DNA of 64,000 nt from Kosakonia sp. BYX6 (GCF_038449125.1 NZ_CP151800.1:3568406-3632405); one strand, 5' to 3'. Numbered from the stretch's first letter, positions 35,883-47,798 are shown. Made by a program: numbers and translations. Notes: generated by a model from the letters alone, not told the origin.

Positions 35883-36824
35883 ATGAATATCAAACCGGAA
35901 ATTCTTGTTATCACAGAAATTCCCCAACCGATGATCGATACCCTCGAACGTCACTTTGTGGTGCACAAATACTGGCAGCAGGACGCCGAAACACAGTTGC
36001 GCGACCATGCGCCCACCATTCGCGGCGCGTTGACGCGTGCGGCGAAAGGCATCAGCACGTCGCTTATTGAACAGCTTCCGGCGTTGGAGGTGATAAGCGG
36101 TTTTGGCGTTGGTGTGGACGCGACCGATCTCGACACCTGCCGCCGCCGTGGCATTCATGTCAGTAATACACCTAATGTGTTGAATGAGTGTGTGGCCGAT
36201 ACCGGGCTGGCGTTGATGCTGGCGGTGACGCGCAAAATTTGCGAGGCCGACCGTTTTGCCCGCGCGGGTGAATGGGAAAAGGCAGTTTTCCCCGGCGCCT
36301 GGAAGATGAGCGGCAAGCGCTGCGGCATTGTCGGGATGGGGAATATTGGTCATGACGTCGCGCAGCGCGCAGCGGCGTTTAACATGCCGATTCACTATTT
36401 CAGCCCGCAAGAAGCGCGTAACAGCACCTGGCAACGCCATGACTCGCTTGTTGCGCTGGCGAAAGCGGTGGATTTCCTGGTACTGACGCTGCCTGGTGGG
36501 GCGAAAACGCATCATGTGATTAGTCGTGACGTGCTGGAAGCGCTGGGGCCGGACGGCATTTTGGTGAATATTGCACGCGGCAGCGTGGTGGATACCGAGG
36601 CGTTAATCGCCGTGTTGCAGGAGGGGAAATTGCGCGGTGCGGGGTTGGATGTGTTTGAGCAAGAGCCGCATATTCCGCCCGCGTTGCGCGATGTGCAAAA
36701 CGTTGTGCTGCTGCCGCATATTGCCAGCAACACGGCAGAAACGCGCCAGGCGATGGCGGATCTCACCATCAATAATCTGGTGAGTTATTTCAACGACGGG
36801 AAGTTGTTGACGCCGGTGGTGTGA
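35883..36824 (+). CDS. D-isomer-specific 2-hydroxyacid dehydrogenase (GhrB/hydroxypyruvate reductase-like)
   Basis: 313 residues. The NAD(P)-binding motif is G-x-G-x-x-G in 'GIVGMGNIGHDVAQ' (about 148-161). The catalytic triad is Arg in 'IARGSVVD', Glu in 'FEQEPHIP' and His in 'LLPHIAS'. The family reduces glyoxylate, hydroxypyruvate or other 2-ketoacids. Specificity cannot be read, but it is not one of the three usual K-12 genes (ghrA, ghrB, serA) and is absent from the malZ-proY junction in K-12. AGGAAATAAGT precedes the start. It is divergent from malZ and faces proY across a REP array. Confidence 0.9.
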   Translation: MNIKPEILVITEIPQPMIDTLERHFVVHKYWQQDAETQLRDHAPTIRGALTRAAKGISTSLIEQLPALEVISGFGVGVDATDLDTCRRRGIHVSNTPNVLNECVADTGLALMLAVTRKICEADRFARAGEWEKAVFPGAWKMSGKRCGIVGMGNIGHDVAQRAAAFNMPIHYFSPQEARNSTWQRHDSLVALAKAVDFLVLTLPGGAKTHHVISRDVLEALGPDGILVNIARGSVVDTEALIAVLQEGKLRGAGLDVFEQEPHIPPALRDVQNVVLLPHIASNTAETRQAMADLTINNLVSYFNDGKLLTPVV

Positions 36825-36829
36825 GTTTT

Positions 36830-36959
36830 GCCGGGTGGCGCTACGCTTACCCGGCCTACGAATCACATTGGGCAACATCGCCGGGTGGTGCTGCGCTTAC
36901 CCGGCCTACGAATCACATTGGGCAACATCGCCGGGTGGTGCTGCGCTTACCCGGCCTAC
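36830..36959. repeat. Tandem array of three REP-like units with 50-bp period
   Basis: Three 30-bp palindromic units (GCCGGGTGG...GCTTACCCGGCCTAC) start at 36830, 36880 and 36930. Two identical 20-bp spacers, GAATCACATTGGGCAACATC, separate them. Units 2 and 3 are identical; unit 1 differs at two bases. The array lies between two convergent genes. Confidence 0.9.
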
Positions 36960-36974
36960 AAAACCCTTTCGCCA

Positions 36975-38324
36975 TCAGGCGGCTTTTTTGAATTTCCAGC
37001 CAATCAACAGCAGCACGATCCACGCAAAACCCACATACAGCGAAATACGGGTATCCGGGTGCCAGCCTATCAGCGCGATGATAAACACCAGGAAAATCAG
37101 CCCGGCGACGGTGGTTGCGACACCGCCTGGCACTTTGAATTTCAATGCCTTGACTTCGTCAGCCGACAGACGACGGCGGAAACCAATTTGCGACAGCAGG
37201 ATCATGATCCACACCCACACCGTGGCGAAGGTCGCCAGCGAAGCAATCACCAGGAAGACGTTTTCCGGCATGATGTAGTTGAGGTACACCGCCAGCAGCA
37301 GCGCGAGGGTCATCACCAGCACCGTCACCCACGGAATACCGCGACGAGACGTTTTGGCGAACATCTTCGGCGCGCTGCCCTGCTCCGCCATACCGTGCAG
37401 CATACGCCCCACGCCAAACACATCGCTGTTGATCGCCGAAAGCGAAGCGGTCAGCACCACAAAGTTCAGAATGCTGGCGGCAAATGTGATGCCCATATGC
37501 TGGAAGGTCAGCACAAATGGGCTGCCATCGGTACCCACTTGGTTCCACGGATAGATGGACATAATCACGAACAGCGTGCCGACGTAAAACACCAGAATAC
37601 GCATCGGTACAGAGTTAATGGCGCGTGGAATCGATTTTTCCGGATCCTGCGCTTCACCGGCGGTGATGCCGATGATTTCAATGCCGCCGTAAGCGAACAT
37701 CACCATTTGCAGCGCCATGACCGTGCCGATCCAGCCATTACTGAAGAAGCCGCCATGGCTCCACAAATTGCTGATCCCGGTCGGTTCGCCGCCGTTGCCA
37801 ATCCCCCAAATGATGATGCCGAAACCGGCGACGATCATGATGATGATGGTGGCAACTTTAAAGAAGGAGAACCAGAACTCCAGTTCGCCGAAGACTTTCA
37901 CGCTCATCAGGTTGATGGCGCAAATCAGTAGCACCACGCTGAGTACCCAGATCCAGTGCGGCACGGTCGGGAACCAGACGCCCATATAAATGCCAAAGGC
38001 CGTGACGTCGGCGATGGCGACAATCAGAATTTCAAAACAGTAGGTCCAGCCGGTGATATAGCCGGCCAATGGGCCGAGGTTTTCTTGCGCGTAGCGTGAG
38101 AAGGAGCTGGCGGAAGGGTTATGCACGGACATTTCGCCCAGCGCTCGCATAATGATATACGCGGCTACCCCGCCGATAATGTAGGCCAGCAACACACTTG
38201 GCCCGGCCATTTTGATGGCGTCCGCAGAGCCGTAAAACAGCCCGGTGCCAATCGCTGATCCCAGCGCCATAAAGCGAATGTGGCGGGTGCTTAGCCCACG
38301 CTTCAGCTTATTCGTACTTTCCAT
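36975..38324 (-). CDS. proY: ProY amino-acid permease (cryptic proline/histidine transporter family)
   Basis: 449 residues from ATG 38324 ([37 protein letters not shown]), matching E. coli ProY except for a shorter C-terminus. A twelve-helix APC-superfamily permease; the GSAIGTGLF stretch in helix 1 is the unwound substrate site. ProY was described in enterics as a proline-specific permease, usually silent; later work favours histidine. It lies after brnQ on the same strand but behind a terminator. An in-frame ATG nine codons upstream is possible but not supported by homology. Confidence 0.95.
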   Translation of the reverse strand: MESTNKLKRGLSTRHIRFMALGSAIGTGLFYGSADAIKMAGPSVLLAYIIGGVAAYIIMRALGEMSVHNPSASSFSRYAQENLGPLAGYITGWTYCFEILIVAIADVTAFGIYMGVWFPTVPHWIWVLSVVLLICAINLMSVKVFGELEFWFSFFKVATIIIMIVAGFGIIIWGIGNGGEPTGISNLWSHGGFFSNGWIGTVMALQMVMFAYGGIEIIGITAGEAQDPEKSIPRAINSVPMRILVFYVGTLFVIMSIYPWNQVGTDGSPFVLTFQHMGITFAASILNFVVLTASLSAINSDVFGVGRMLHGMAEQGSAPKMFAKTSRRGIPWVTVLVMTLALLLAVYLNYIMPENVFLVIASLATFATVWVWIMILLSQIGFRRRLSADEVKALKFKVPGGVATTVAGLIFLVFIIALIGWHPDTRISLYVGFAWIVLLLIGWKFKKAA

Positions 38325-38354
38325 CGTTTCCACTGCCGTTATCCAACACAAAAA

Positions 38355-38386
38355 TAAAAAACCACGGAGTGCGCTACCCCGTGGTT
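38355..38386 (-). terminator. Intrinsic terminator of brnQ
   Basis: An AACCACGG / CCGTGGTT stem, read leftward, is followed by TTTTTATTTTT. It lies between brnQ and proY. Confidence 0.88.
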
Positions 38387-38408
38387 GAACTCACCGTGTT
38401 TGCCGCTG

Positions 38409-39728
38409 TTAATGCGCGCTGGAAGTCACCGGACGTCCTGCCGCGCGATCCCAGACTGCCGCCAGAATCACCATGACCAGGCTCGGCATCAACCAAGCCA
38501 GCCCCTGCTCTGCCAGCGGTAAGCGCTGAGTCCAGGCAGGAAGGTGTTCAGCAAACGCGGACGCTTTCACGCCGTCGAGGATACCAAAAAGCAAACTGAT
38601 AAACATGGCCGGTGCGATAACGCGGGTTGAACTGTGCCAGAACGAGCGGCTAAAGCTCAACACCACCAGCACGATGCACGGCGGGTAAATCATGGTCAGC
38701 ACCGGAATCGAAATCTGGATCAGATGGCTCAGCCCCAGGTTGGAAACCGCCATTGAGAAGATACCCAGAATAAATACCAGGCTGCGATAAGAGAGCGGCA
38801 GATACTGCGCGAAGAACTCGGCACACGCACAGGTCAGGCCAACCGCAGTCACCAGGCAAGCGATGAAAATCAGCGCTGCCAGCAGGAAGCTGCCCGCACC
38901 ACCGAAGGTGTGCTGCACATAAGCATGCAGGATGGCCGCACCGTTAACGGATTGATCAACCAGCGTGGAGCTGTCGGAACCGAGACGGAACAGCGCCAGA
39001 TAAAGCAGCGTCAGACCAACGCCCGCCATCAGGCCAGCCCAAACGGTATAACGGGTCAACAGACGCGCTTCGGTCACACCACGCGAACGGGCGGCATTCA
39101 CGATAACAATACCGAAGACCATCGCACCCAGCGTATCCATGGTCAGATAACCGTTCACAAAACCGTTAGAGAATGGCGCGGTCTGATAGGCCTCCAGCGC
39201 GTGGCTGATCGGGCCGGCAGGCCAGACGATAGCGGCAACGGCAAGAATTGTCAGCGCAATGATTTTCAGCGGCGCGAGGAAATTGCCGACGGTATCCAGC
39301 AGTTTGCCCGGATAGAGCGACACCAGGATAACCAGCGCGAAATAAACGATGCTGTAAATCAGCAGCGGCAGTGCGCCGTCGCCGGTCAGCGGTGCGATAC
39401 CCACTTCAAAAGAGACGGTCGCGGTACGCGGCGTCGCGAACAGCGGGCCAACCGCCAGATAGCAGACCGTTGCCAGCAACACGCCCGCCACTTTACCAAT
39501 CGGCGTGCTCAGGCTGTCAACGCCACCGCCCACTTTCGCCAGCGCCACCACGGTCAACACCGGGAGGCCCACCGCCGTGATCAAAAAGCCAAAAGCCGCC
39601 GTCCAGACGTGTTCACCCGCCTGCAAGCCAACCATGGGAGGAAAAATGATGTTACCTGCGCCTACAAAGAGGGCAAAAGTCATAAAGCCCAGAGCAACAA
39701 TGTCGCGTGGTTTTAAGTGATGGGTCAT
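38409..39728 (-). CDS. brnQ: Branched-chain amino-acid:cation symporter BrnQ
   Basis: 439 residues, the E. coli length, beginning [25 protein letters not shown]. Twelve hydrophobic helices. The LIVCS-family signature '[13 protein letters not shown]' lies in the first helix. It imports leucine, valine and isoleucine with sodium or protons. A terminator follows and a 408-bp gap precedes it. Confidence 0.98.
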   Translation of the reverse strand: MTHHLKPRDIVALGFMTFALFVGAGNIIFPPMVGLQAGEHVWTAAFGFLITAVGLPVLTVVALAKVGGGVDSLSTPIGKVAGVLLATVCYLAVGPLFATPRTATVSFEVGIAPLTGDGALPLLIYSIVYFALVILVSLYPGKLLDTVGNFLAPLKIIALTILAVAAIVWPAGPISHALEAYQTAPFSNGFVNGYLTMDTLGAMVFGIVIVNAARSRGVTEARLLTRYTVWAGLMAGVGLTLLYLALFRLGSDSSTLVDQSVNGAAILHAYVQHTFGGAGSFLLAALIFIACLVTAVGLTCACAEFFAQYLPLSYRSLVFILGIFSMAVSNLGLSHLIQISIPVLTMIYPPCIVLVVLSFSRSFWHSSTRVIAPAMFISLLFGILDGVKASAFAEHLPAWTQRLPLAEQGLAWLMPSLVMVILAAVWDRAAGRPVTSSAH

Positions 39729-40136
39729 AAGTTTTTACTGCCTGTGGATGTGGTGTCGTAAAAATGATGATTTTTTCGGCTCTTCCAACCGAACAATAAC
39801 GTAACAATATCGCGTTAAATCAGCGGGAAATGCTTCAAGTACAGCGCGGCGAAGAATAGTTTTTCGATTTACCACGCAAACACAGTCGGTCTGACAATGT
39901 CTGGGGCGCAATTTAAACGCTTATAACGTTTAAAGGCAAGTCGGGATCGCAAAACCAGATGGTTATACCACACAGATAAATAAAACCAGTGAAATACTCC
40001 ATTTATAAGAAAAACACATGGCTGATCATGCGAACAAAAAAGCAGCAAGCGTACAAAATACGTTTAAGGCGAAGCGGATAACGAGGAACAGCGGCCCGTT
40101 GTCGCAGGCCGCTGGAAAGATAAGCTGACAGAAAGG
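39729..40136. other. 408-bp gene-free gap between brnQ and phoR
   Basis: The gap holds the leader and presumed promoter of brnQ (leftward) and the 3' end of the phoR transcript. It is AT-rich around 39740-40030, with no open frame of note, no repeat element and no operator that I can assign. An inverted repeat near the phoR stop is listed separately. Confidence 0.6.
40089..40114 (-). terminator. Possible terminator of phoBR
   Basis: A CAGCGGCC / GGCCGCTG 8-bp stem with a 10-nt loop lies 22 bp after the phoR stop. There is no clear T-run, so it may be weak or rho-assisted. Confidence 0.5.
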
Positions 40137-41435
40137 TTACGTGACGGCGACTTTGGCAACCAGGCGTTCCGGCAGGACAAAGCTAAAACGCGTGCCTTTG
40201 CCTGGCTGGCTTACAATATCAAGACGGCTATCGTGATGATTCACCGCGTGTTTCACAATCGCCAGCCCCAGGCCGCTGCCGCCGGTTTGCCGGGAACGGG
40301 CTTTGTCAACGCGGTAGAAACGCTCGGTCAGGCGCGGAATATGCTCGGCGGCAATGCCCGGCCCGTTATCCTGCACGCTGAATTCCGCACCGTGCGGCAC
40401 AGGCTGCCAGCGCACAATAATGTGCGTTCCGGCGGGCGTGTGGTTGACCGCGTTATAAACAAGGTTGGAAATCGCGCTGCGTAGCTGCTCTTCGTTGCCC
40501 AGCACTTTTAGATTGCCGTCGACTTCAAAACTAAATGTGTGTTTTTGCTGGCTAAGGGTTTGCGCTTCGCGCTCCACAACCCGCAGCATCATCGGCACAT
40601 CAATAATTTCATTGGGCGGCAAAGTCGGCGCGGCTTCAATCTTTGATAGCGTCAGCAGCTGGCGCACCAGCCCTTCCATCCGCGAGGTTTGTTCCCGCAT
40701 GGTGTGCAGCGCTTTTTCGCGCGGTGCACCTTCCAGCGTTTGCTCCTGCATCATCTCCAGGTAGCCTTGCAAAACCGTAAGCGGTGTACGCAACTCGTGG
40801 CTGACGTTGGCAAAGAAGTTGCGCCGCGCACCTTCCAGTTGGTGCATTTGCGTGACATCACGCGCCACCATCAACAGCTGCTGCTCGCTGTATGGCATCA
40901 CGCGGATCTCCAGATGACGCCCGGTATTGAGCACCAAATTGAGCGGTTTGCCGAAAGATTGCGTCTTCAGGTATTGAGTAAATTCGGGGTAGCGCAACAG
41001 GTTCAGGATGTTCTGACCATTATCGTCCGGCCAGCGCAGCCCGAGCAGTTGTTGCGCAAGGCCGTTACACCAGAAGATCATGCCCTCTTCGGTGGTGAGA
41101 ACCACCGCATCCGGCAGGGATTCCGCGCCGCTGCGAAAGCGTTTAATCAGATTACCCAGCTCGCGACGGCGCTTTTTGTTACGCATCTGCATCTGGTGCA
41201 GGCCGTATAACAACGGTTCCCAGCTTCCTGTGCCGGGCGGCGGCGTCATACTTTTATCGACCCATAACCACCAGGAAAGACGTAACAAATTCCAGAAATG
41301 CCAGATCAGCAGACCGATAACCGCCGCGAGTAAAAACCAGGGCAGATGACCGAAAATCGCGCCGAATATAAAGGCGGGGATACAACAAAGGAGGAGCTCC
41401 AGCACCAGCCTTTTCCATGACAGCCGTTCCAGCAC
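40137..41435 (-). CDS. phoR: Phosphate regulon sensor histidine kinase PhoR
   Basis: 432 residues starting at GTG 41435 (AGGAG eight bases upstream; residues [16 protein letters not shown] as in E. coli). Two N-terminal membrane helices without a large periplasmic domain, a charged region, a PAS domain (about 95-190), HisKA ('[23 protein letters not shown]') and HATPase ('[11 protein letters not shown]', 'DNGPGIA', '[12 protein letters not shown]'). It phosphorylates PhoB when phosphate is scarce. Twenty-one bases separate it from phoB. Confidence 0.98.
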   Translation of the reverse strand: MLERLSWKRLVLELLLCCIPAFIFGAIFGHLPWFLLAAVIGLLIWHFWNLLRLSWWLWVDKSMTPPPGTGSWEPLLYGLHQMQMRNKKRRRELGNLIKRFRSGAESLPDAVVLTTEEGMIFWCNGLAQQLLGLRWPDDNGQNILNLLRYPEFTQYLKTQSFGKPLNLVLNTGRHLEIRVMPYSEQQLLMVARDVTQMHQLEGARRNFFANVSHELRTPLTVLQGYLEMMQEQTLEGAPREKALHTMREQTSRMEGLVRQLLTLSKIEAAPTLPPNEIIDVPMMLRVVEREAQTLSQQKHTFSFEVDGNLKVLGNEEQLRSAISNLVYNAVNHTPAGTHIIVRWQPVPHGAEFSVQDNGPGIAAEHIPRLTERFYRVDKARSRQTGGSGLGLAIVKHAVNHHDSRLDIVSQPGKGTRFSFVLPERLVAKVAVT

Positions 41436-41456
41436 GCATCACACTCCTGTCAAATT

Positions 41457-42146
41457 TCAGAAACGGGTCGAAAAACGATATCCCGTGCCGCGCACTGTTT
41501 GCACCATACGATCGTGCCCGCTGTGTTCCAGCGCTTTGCGCAGACGGCGAATATGCACGTCCACCGTTCTGTCTTCAACATAAACATTGGTTCCCCAGAC
41601 GTGGTTCAGCAGTTGTTCACGGCTGTAAACCCGCTCCGGGTGGGTCATAAAGAAGTGCAGGAGTTTAAACTCGGTCGGCCCCATATCCAGCGGGTTTTCG
41701 CCGGTCATCACGCGATGTGACGATGGGTCGAGGCTTAGCCCCTGCATTTCGATAACTTCTTCCACTGCCATCGGCGAAATTCGGCGCATTACCGCTTTGA
41801 TTCGCGCGACCAGTTCTTTAGGTGAAAAGGGTTTGGTGATGTAATCGTCCGCGCCTGTTTCCAGCCCACGAACGCGATCTTCTTCTTCCCCGCGCGCCGT
41901 CAGCATCATCACCGGAATATCACGGGTCATCGCTTCACGCTTTAGATGTTTAATAAACTGGATGCCAGAACCGCCGGGCAACATCCAGTCCAGTAAAACC
42001 AGATCGGGCCAGGGTTCATTAAGTTGGTTCACCGCGCTGTCATAATCTTCAGCTTCCACCGGTTGAAAACCATTTTGCTCGAGCACGAAGCAAACCATTT
42101 CACGGATGGGTGCTTCATCTTCTACGACCAGAATTCGTCTCGCCAT
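41457..42146 (-). CDS. phoB: Phosphate regulon response regulator PhoB
   Basis: 229 residues. The receiver has the acidic residues in '[11 protein letters not shown]', the phospho-acceptor Asp in '[13 protein letters not shown]' and the late Lys in 'YITKPF'. The winged-helix OmpR-type DNA-binding domain ends '[13 protein letters not shown]'. It activates the Pho regulon, here including its own gene and phoA, both of which carry Pho boxes in this window. Confidence 0.99.
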   Translation of the reverse strand: MARRILVVEDEAPIREMVCFVLEQNGFQPVEAEDYDSAVNQLNEPWPDLVLLDWMLPGGSGIQFIKHLKREAMTRDIPVMMLTARGEEEDRVRGLETGADDYITKPFSPKELVARIKAVMRRISPMAVEEVIEMQGLSLDPSSHRVMTGENPLDMGPTEFKLLHFFMTHPERVYSREQLLNHVWGTNVYVEDRTVDVHIRRLRKALEHSGHDRMVQTVRGTGYRFSTRF

Positions 42147-42195
42147 GATTTGCCCTGTTTTAATTAGTCATCTGTATAGATAGCGGCGCCATTAT

Positions 42196-42213
42196 GCGTC
42201 AGTTTTATGACAG
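42196..42213 (-). promoter_or_regulatory. Pho box upstream of phoB
   Basis: Read leftward the site is CTGTCATAAAACTGACGC, two 7-bp CTGTCAT-type repeats with a 4-bp A/T spacer. It lies 50 bp before the phoB start, in the same position as in E. coli. Confidence 0.88.
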
Positions 42214-42343
42214 ATTTATGAATAAGATGACCGCCATATGACTCCACTCGAAGAAGTGTGACAGCGCAAATTTGTGCCTGGATATGTCCCTTATCTGCTT
42301 AATGTTTATAATCCCCTTTACGCTTTTTTGCCACGGACCCCCT

Positions 42344-43546
42344 ATGCGCATCATTCACACGTCAGACTGGCACCTGGGCCAAAATTTCTACAGTAAAAGC
42401 CGGGCCGCCGAACACCACGCCTTTCTCGACTGGCTACTCGCCACGGCGGAAAGCCACGAAGTGGATGCGATAATCGTCGCCGGGGACATCTTCGATACCG
42501 GCTCACCGCCGAGTTACGCGCGCGAGCTTTATAACCGCTTTGTCGTCAAGCTTCAGCAAACCGGCTGTCAGCTGGTGGTGCTGGCCGGAAACCATGATTC
42601 CGTGGCCACCCTCAATGAATCGAAAGAGATCCTCGCCTACCTGAAAACCACGGTGGTTGCCAGCGCGGGCATCGAACCGTTTCTGCTTTACCGCCGTGAT
42701 GGCGCGCCCGGTGCCGTGTTTTGCCCGGTGCCGTTTTTGCGCCCGCGCGACATTACCGTCAGCCAGGCGGGGCTTTCCGGGCAGGAGAAACAGCAACATC
42801 TGCTGACTGCCATTACCGATTACTACCAACAACAATTCACCACCGCTTGTACACTGCGCCGCGAACAACGTTTGCCGATTATTGCCAGCGGCCATTTAAC
42901 CACCGTTGGTGCCAGCAAAAGTGACGCGGTACGTGATATTTATATCGGCACGTTGGATGCTTTCCCTGCACAAAACTTTCCGCCCGCCGATTACATCGCG
43001 CTGGGACACATTCACCGGTCGCAGAAAATTGGCGGTCAGGCGCACATTCGTTATTGCGGCTCGCCGATCCCGTTAAGTTTTGATGAAACGGGCAAAAACA
43101 AAAGCGTCAATCTGGTGACCTTCACCGATGGCAAGCTGGCGGAAGTGACTGCGCTGGAGGTTCCGCCAACCCAGCCGCTAGCGGTAATAAAAGGTGATTT
43201 TGCGGAGATTTGTCGCCAACTTGAGCAGTGGCGCGATGCCCCGGCAGACACGCCGGTGTGGCTGGATATTGAAATTGTCAGCAGCGATTATCTGGCGGAT
43301 ATGCAGCGAAAAATTCAACAAGTGACCGAGGATTTACCGGTGGAAGTGTTGCTGGTTCGCCGCAGCCGCGAGCAGCGGGAGCGCATTCTCGCCGGGGAAT
43401 TACGTGAAACATTGAGCGAATTAAAAGTGGAAGACGTTTTTGCCCGCCGCCTCGCGCAGGAAGAACTCGACGAAACCCAAACCGCGCGTTTACAGGCGCT
43501 GTTTAGCGAAACCTGCCAGGCGCTGGATGAGGAGCAAGACGCATGA
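42344..43546 (+). CDS. sbcD: Nuclease SbcCD subunit D
   Basis: 400 residues from ATG 42344 ([15 protein letters not shown]), the E. coli start and length; the longer open frame adds 24 unrelated residues. Mre11-type phosphoesterase with 'HTSDWHLG', 'VAGDIFDTG', 'LAGNHDS' and 'ALGHIHR' metal-binding motifs. With SbcC it cleaves hairpins and protein-blocked DNA ends. It overlaps sbcC by ATGA and is divergent from phoB, as in E. coli. Confidence 0.98.
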   Translation: MRIIHTSDWHLGQNFYSKSRAAEHHAFLDWLLATAESHEVDAIIVAGDIFDTGSPPSYARELYNRFVVKLQQTGCQLVVLAGNHDSVATLNESKEILAYLKTTVVASAGIEPFLLYRRDGAPGAVFCPVPFLRPRDITVSQAGLSGQEKQQHLLTAITDYYQQQFTTACTLRREQRLPIIASGHLTTVGASKSDAVRDIYIGTLDAFPAQNFPPADYIALGHIHRSQKIGGQAHIRYCGSPIPLSFDETGKNKSVNLVTFTDGKLAEVTALEVPPTQPLAVIKGDFAEICRQLEQWRDAPADTPVWLDIEIVSSDYLADMQRKIQQVTEDLPVEVLLVRRSREQRERILAGELRETLSELKVEDVFARRLAQEELDETQTARLQALFSETCQALDEEQDA

Positions 43547-46500
43547 AAATCCTCAGCTTACGCTTAAAAAACCTCAATTCGCTGAAAGGCGAGTGGAAAA
43601 TCGATTTCACCGAAGAGCCGTTCGCCAGCAATGGCTTATTTGCCATTACCGGCGCGACCGGCGCGGGGAAAACCACGTTACTGGATGCGATTTGTCTGGC
43701 GCTGTACCACGAAACGCCGCGCCTGAGCACCTTGTCGCAATCGCAAAACGATTTAATGACCCGCGACACCGCCGACTGCCTGGCGGAAGTGGAATTTGAA
43801 GTGAAAGGCGTCGCTTACCGGGCGTTCTGGAGCCAGACCCGCGCCCGTGGGCTGGCGGATGGCAACTTGCAGGCGCCGCGCGTCGAGCTTGCCACCTGCG
43901 CCGACGGCAAAATCCTTGCCGATAAAGTGAAAGATAAACTCGATCTCACTGCCTCGCTCACCGGGCTGGACTATGGGCGTTTCACCCGCTCGATGCTGCT
44001 GTCACAAGGCCAGTTCGCCGCGTTTCTCAATGCCAAACCCCGCGAACGCGCGGAGTTGCTTGAAGAGCTAACCGGCACCGAAATTTACGGGCAAATTTCG
44101 GCGATGGTGTTTGAGAAACACAAAACCGCGAAAACCCAGTTGGAGAATTTACAGGCGCAGGCTGAAGGCGTTGTTTTACTCAACGATGAGCAGCGCCAGC
44201 AGCTTACGCAAAGTTTGCAGGCACTTACTGACGAAGAGCAAACCTTGCTGGCCGGGCAACGCGCCGTGCAGACGCAGGCGCAATGGCTGAACCGCGATGC
44301 GGAATTACACGCCGCGCGCGGGCGGGCGCAGGCCGCGCTGGCGCAAGCACAGCAGTCGCTGGCCAGCGCTCAGCCGCAGTTGGCGGCACTGGAACGGGCA
44401 CAACCGGCGCAGCAGTTGCGCCCGCTGTGGGACAGGCTCGAAGAACAACGTAAAGCGCTGGCGCGCACTCGCAGCCAGAGTGAAGAAGTGAATGCTCGCT
44501 TACATGCCAGCCTGTCGCTGCGCGCGCGCATTCGTTTTAGCGCGGGTCAGCAGCATGCCGCGTTGTTGGCGTCGCGAAAAACGCTGGACAGTTGGCTCAC
44601 AGAGCATGCGCGTTTTGAGCGCTGGCAGAGTGAACTCACCGGCTGGCGCGTACTGTTCAATCAGTTAGAAGAAGAGAAAAAACAGTGGCAAGGCTTGCAA
44701 CAACGCGTGCAAAGCCATGAAGCGCGTTTGCGCACGCTGCCGACTTCGACGCTGGAATTAAGCAGTGAAGAGACGTCTGCCGCCATGGCGCTTTGCGCGC
44801 AAAACCGCCCGCTGCGCCAGCAACTTACCGCTTTGCACGCCCGTTTCGCGCCGCTGCGTAAGCAACTAACCCAGCGCCAACAAAGTTTGTTGGATCTGAA
44901 AGCGGAGCAGGAAAAGCTCAACGCCGAGTTGGCGCGTAAACGCGATCTGTATAAAGAAAAAAACCAGCTACTGAGCGAAGTGCGCACCATCTGCGAACTG
45001 GAAAGCCGCATCAAAGATCTGGAGAGCGAACGCGCGCGCCTGCAACCGGGGCACCCCTGCCCGCTGTGCGGCGCGACGGAACATCCGGCGGTTGCGCAGT
45101 ATCAGGCCATCGAACCCGGCGTCAATCAGACCCGTTTTAACGCGCTGGATCTTGAAGTGCGCGAGATGAAAGAAGCTGGCGTCGCCTTGAGCGAGCGGCT
45201 TAAAGGGCTGAGCGAACGCTATGAAAAAGATGAGCGCGAAGCCAAAACCTTGCAGCAGGAAGAACAGGCCTGGTTAGAGGATTGGGCCAAAGCCTGCGCG
45301 ATGCTGAATGTCACGCTTGAACCGCATCGCGATCTGACCAGTTGGCAAAGCGCGCAGGATGCCTATGAGCAGCAGCTTTATCTGCTCAATCAGCGCCAGA
45401 CATTGCAGCAACAAATTACCGAATTACGCCAGCAAAGCGAGCAGTATCAACAGGCCGTCGCCAACCGTCGCGACAGCCTGGCGTCGGCCCTTGCCACACT
45501 GGATTTGGCATTGCCGCCGGAAGGCGAAGAGCCGCAGTGGCTGGCCGCGCGGGCGCAAGAAGCGCAACAGTGGCAGCACCAGCAGCAACAACTGGCCGCG
45601 CTACAGGAACGGGTGGCGTTGTTAACGCCGATTCTCGATACACTGCCGGAGGATGACACGCCAGCAGACGGGCAAACCGTGGCGTTGGAAGGCTGGCGAA
45701 AAGTGCATGATGAATGCCTGTCGCTTAAGAGCCAGTGGCAAACGCTGCAACAGCAACTGGTGCAAGAGTTCAACACGGAAAGCGCGCTGGAAAAACAATT
45801 CACCGACGCGCTGGTGAACAGCGTGTTCGCCGATCAACAGGCGTTTCTCAGCGCGTTGCTTGATGATGGCGAACGTTTGCGCCTTGAGCAGTTGCGCCAG
45901 AAGCTGGACGCCGATTGCCAGCAAAAACAGGTGCTGGCCGCCAGTGCCGAGCAAGCTGTTGCCGCACATCAGGCGCAGCGCCCTGCCGATCTGCAAGAAA
46001 ATGCCACGGCAGAAAGCGCCGGGCTGGCGCTGGAAAATGTGTCGCGCCAGTTGCGTGAAAACACCACCCGCCAGGGCGAATTCCGCCAGCAACTGAAGCA
46101 GGACGCGGACAACCGCACGCGTCAGCAAACGCTGTTGCAGCAAATTGAGCAAGCCATCGCCCGCTGCGATGATTGGGGCCATTTGAATGCGCTGATCGGT
46201 TCTAAAGAAGGCGATAAATTCCGTAAGTTCGCCCAGGGTCTGACGCTGGATAACTTAGTGTGGCTGGCGAACAACCAGTTAACCCGCCTGCATGGCCGCT
46301 ATTTGCTGAAACGCAAAGCCAGCGAAGCGCTGGAACTGGAGGTGGTCGACACCTGGCAGGCGGATGCAGTACGCGATACCCGCACCCTTTCCGGTGGGGA
46401 AAGCTTCCTTGTCAGCCTCGCGCTGGCGCTGGCGCTGTCCGATCTGGTCAGCCATAAAACCCGCATCGATTCACTGTTCCTTGATGAAGGTTTCGGCACA

Positions 46501-46683
46501 CTCGACAGTGAAACGCTGGATACCGCGCTGGATGCCCTTGATGCGCTGAATGCTACCGGTAAAACCATTGGCGTGATTAGCCATGTGGAAGCGATGAAAG
46601 AGCGCATTCCGGTGCAGATCAAAGTGAAGAAAATAAACGGCTTGGGTTACAGCAAACTCGACGGGAAATACGCGGTTTTGTAG
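43543..46683 (+). CDS. sbcC: Nuclease SbcCD subunit C
   Basis: 1046 residues, close to E. coli SbcC (1048). Rad50-type SMC ATPase: Walker [10 protein letters not shown] near residue 38, long coiled coils (about 190-480 and 530-830), zinc hook C506-P-L-C509 at the apex, signature '[21 protein letters not shown]' and Walker B '[13 protein letters not shown]'. It dimerises to hold DNA for the SbcD nuclease. In K-12 araJ follows; here a BIME and convergent mak follow. Confidence 0.98.
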   Translation: MKILSLRLKNLNSLKGEWKIDFTEEPFASNGLFAITGATGAGKTTLLDAICLALYHETPRLSTLSQSQNDLMTRDTADCLAEVEFEVKGVAYRAFWSQTRARGLADGNLQAPRVELATCADGKILADKVKDKLDLTASLTGLDYGRFTRSMLLSQGQFAAFLNAKPRERAELLEELTGTEIYGQISAMVFEKHKTAKTQLENLQAQAEGVVLLNDEQRQQLTQSLQALTDEEQTLLAGQRAVQTQAQWLNRDAELHAARGRAQAALAQAQQSLASAQPQLAALERAQPAQQLRPLWDRLEEQRKALARTRSQSEEVNARLHASLSLRARIRFSAGQQHAALLASRKTLDSWLTEHARFERWQSELTGWRVLFNQLEEEKKQWQGLQQRVQSHEARLRTLPTSTLELSSEETSAAMALCAQNRPLRQQLTALHARFAPLRKQLTQRQQSLLDLKAEQEKLNAELARKRDLYKEKNQLLSEVRTICELESRIKDLESERARLQPGHPCPLCGATEHPAVAQYQAIEPGVNQTRFNALDLEVREMKEAGVALSERLKGLSERYEKDEREAKTLQQEEQAWLEDWAKACAMLNVTLEPHRDLTSWQSAQDAYEQQLYLLNQRQTLQQQITELRQQSEQYQQAVANRRDSLASALATLDLALPPEGEEPQWLAARAQEAQQWQHQQQQLAALQERVALLTPILDTLPEDDTPADGQTVALEGWRKVHDECLSLKSQWQTLQQQLVQEFNTESALEKQFTDALVNSVFADQQAFLSALLDDGERLRLEQLRQKLDADCQQKQVLAASAEQAVAAHQAQRPADLQENATAESAGLALENVSRQLRENTTRQGEFRQQLKQDADNRTRQQTLLQQIEQAIARCDDWGHLNALIGSKEGDKFRKFAQGLTLDNLVWLANNQLTRLHGRYLLKRKASEALELEVVDTWQADAVRDTRTLSGGESFLVSLALALALSDLVSHKTRIDSLFLDEGFGTLDSETLDTALDALDALNATGKTIGVISHVEAMKERIPVQIKVKKINGLGYSKLDGKYAVL

Positions 46684-46695
46684 AAATATGAAGAG

Positions 46696-46779
46696 GTAGG
46701 CCGGATAAGGCGTCAGCCGCCATCCGGCGTCATTCCCGAAGAGCCGAACACCTGATGGCGCTTCGCTTATCCGGCCTAC
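46696..46779. repeat. BIME (inverted REP pair) between sbcC and mak
   Basis: GTAGGCCGGATAAGGCGTC with GCCGCCATCCGGC, then an inverted copy ending GCTTATCCGGCCTAC. It lies between convergent genes. Confidence 0.9.
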
Positions 46780-46791
46780 AGCCTACCTTTT

Positions 46792-47700
46792 TTATTCGTC
46801 CTGCGGCCAAAGCCAGGCCGCACCGCGCACGCCGCTTGAATCACCGTGCAGCGCTTTGCGGATCGGGGTTTCGCATTCGCCGCCAAACACCCAGTTTTTG
46901 ATAAGCCCCGGCACCGTCTGATATAGACGCTCGACATTGCTCATTCCGCCGCCCAGCACGATCACATCCGGATCGAGGATATTCACCACATGCGCCAGCG
47001 ATTTCGCCAGCCGCAGTTCGTAGCGGCTTAACGCCAGCTCGGCGATCGGATCCTGCTCGCTCACCAGGCGGATAATCTCGCTGCCCTTCAACGGTTGCCC
47101 GCTCAAGCGCTGGTAATCCGTCGCAAAACCAGTCCCGGAAATAAAGGTTTCAATGCAGCCCTGTTTACCGCAGTAACACGGCACTTCGGCGCGATAACGT
47201 AGCTCGTCATCATCCATCCATGGCAGCGGATTATGGCCCCATTCGCCCGCCGTGCCGTTGCCGCCAATGTGCGCGTGACCATTCAGCGCCACACCGGAAC
47301 CGCAGCCCGTGCCGATAATCACCGCAAACACGGTTTGCGCCCCGGCCGCCGCACCATCCACCGCTTCGGAAACCGCCAGGCAGTTGGCGTCGTTCGCCAG
47401 CCGCACTTCGCGGTTCAGGCGCTGGCTCAAATCTTTGTCGAACGGTTTACCGTTCAGCCAGGTAGAGTTGGCGTTTTTCACTACGCCCGTATAAGGCGAG
47501 ATAGAACCGGGAATCCCCATGCCGACCGTGCCGCGCTGGCCGGTCTCTTTTTCCGCCAAATCCACCAATGAAGCGATAAGCTCAATGGTTTGCTGATAGT
47601 CGCGCGGCGTGGGCTGGCGATGGCGGAACAACGCTTCGCCGCCCTCATCAAGCGCGATAATTTCAGTTTTCGTACCACCCAAATCGATACCGATACGCAC
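46792..47700 (-). CDS. mak: Fructokinase (manno(fructo)kinase) Mak
   Basis: 302 residues from GTG 47700, with GAGGAG six bases upstream; this gives the E. coli N-terminus [16 protein letters not shown]-family sugar kinase: phosphate motif 'DLGGTKTE', catalytic Asp in 'NANSTWLNG ... LANDANCLA', and the ROK zinc site '[15 protein letters not shown]'. It phosphorylates fructose and mannose in the cytoplasm. araJ, its neighbour in K-12, is missing. Confidence 0.97.
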   Translation of the reverse strand: MRIGIDLGGTKTEIIALDEGGEALFRHRQPTPRDYQQTIELIASLVDLAEKETGQRGTVGMGIPGSISPYTGVVKNANSTWLNGKPFDKDLSQRLNREVRLANDANCLAVSEAVDGAAAGAQTVFAVIIGTGCGSGVALNGHAHIGGNGTAGEWGHNPLPWMDDDELRYRAEVPCYCGKQGCIETFISGTGFATDYQRLSGQPLKGSEIIRLVSEQDPIAELALSRYELRLAKSLAHVVNILDPDVIVLGGGMSNVERLYQTVPGLIKNWVFGGECETPIRKALHGDSSGVRGAAWLWPQDE

Positions 47701-47798
47701 ATCAAACTCCTCATAGTGGACCACGCATTAGCATGCAACCGCGGCGACAATTCGCTATCATGCCCGCTGCATTTAACGACAAGGCCGTGGAAAAAATC

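Noticed and set aside
36830-36959. CRISPR-like array (30-bp repeats, 20-bp spacers)
   Set aside because: The repeats are REP palindromes and the two spacers are identical, unlike CRISPR spacers; no cas genes are present.
36828-37931. 367-codon rightward open frame rich in His, Gln and Asp
   Set aside because: Begins in the REP array and runs antisense to proY; low-complexity composition typical of a reverse frame.
38910-39716. 268-codon rightward open frame
   Set aside because: Antisense to brnQ, no ribosome site and no recognisable domain.
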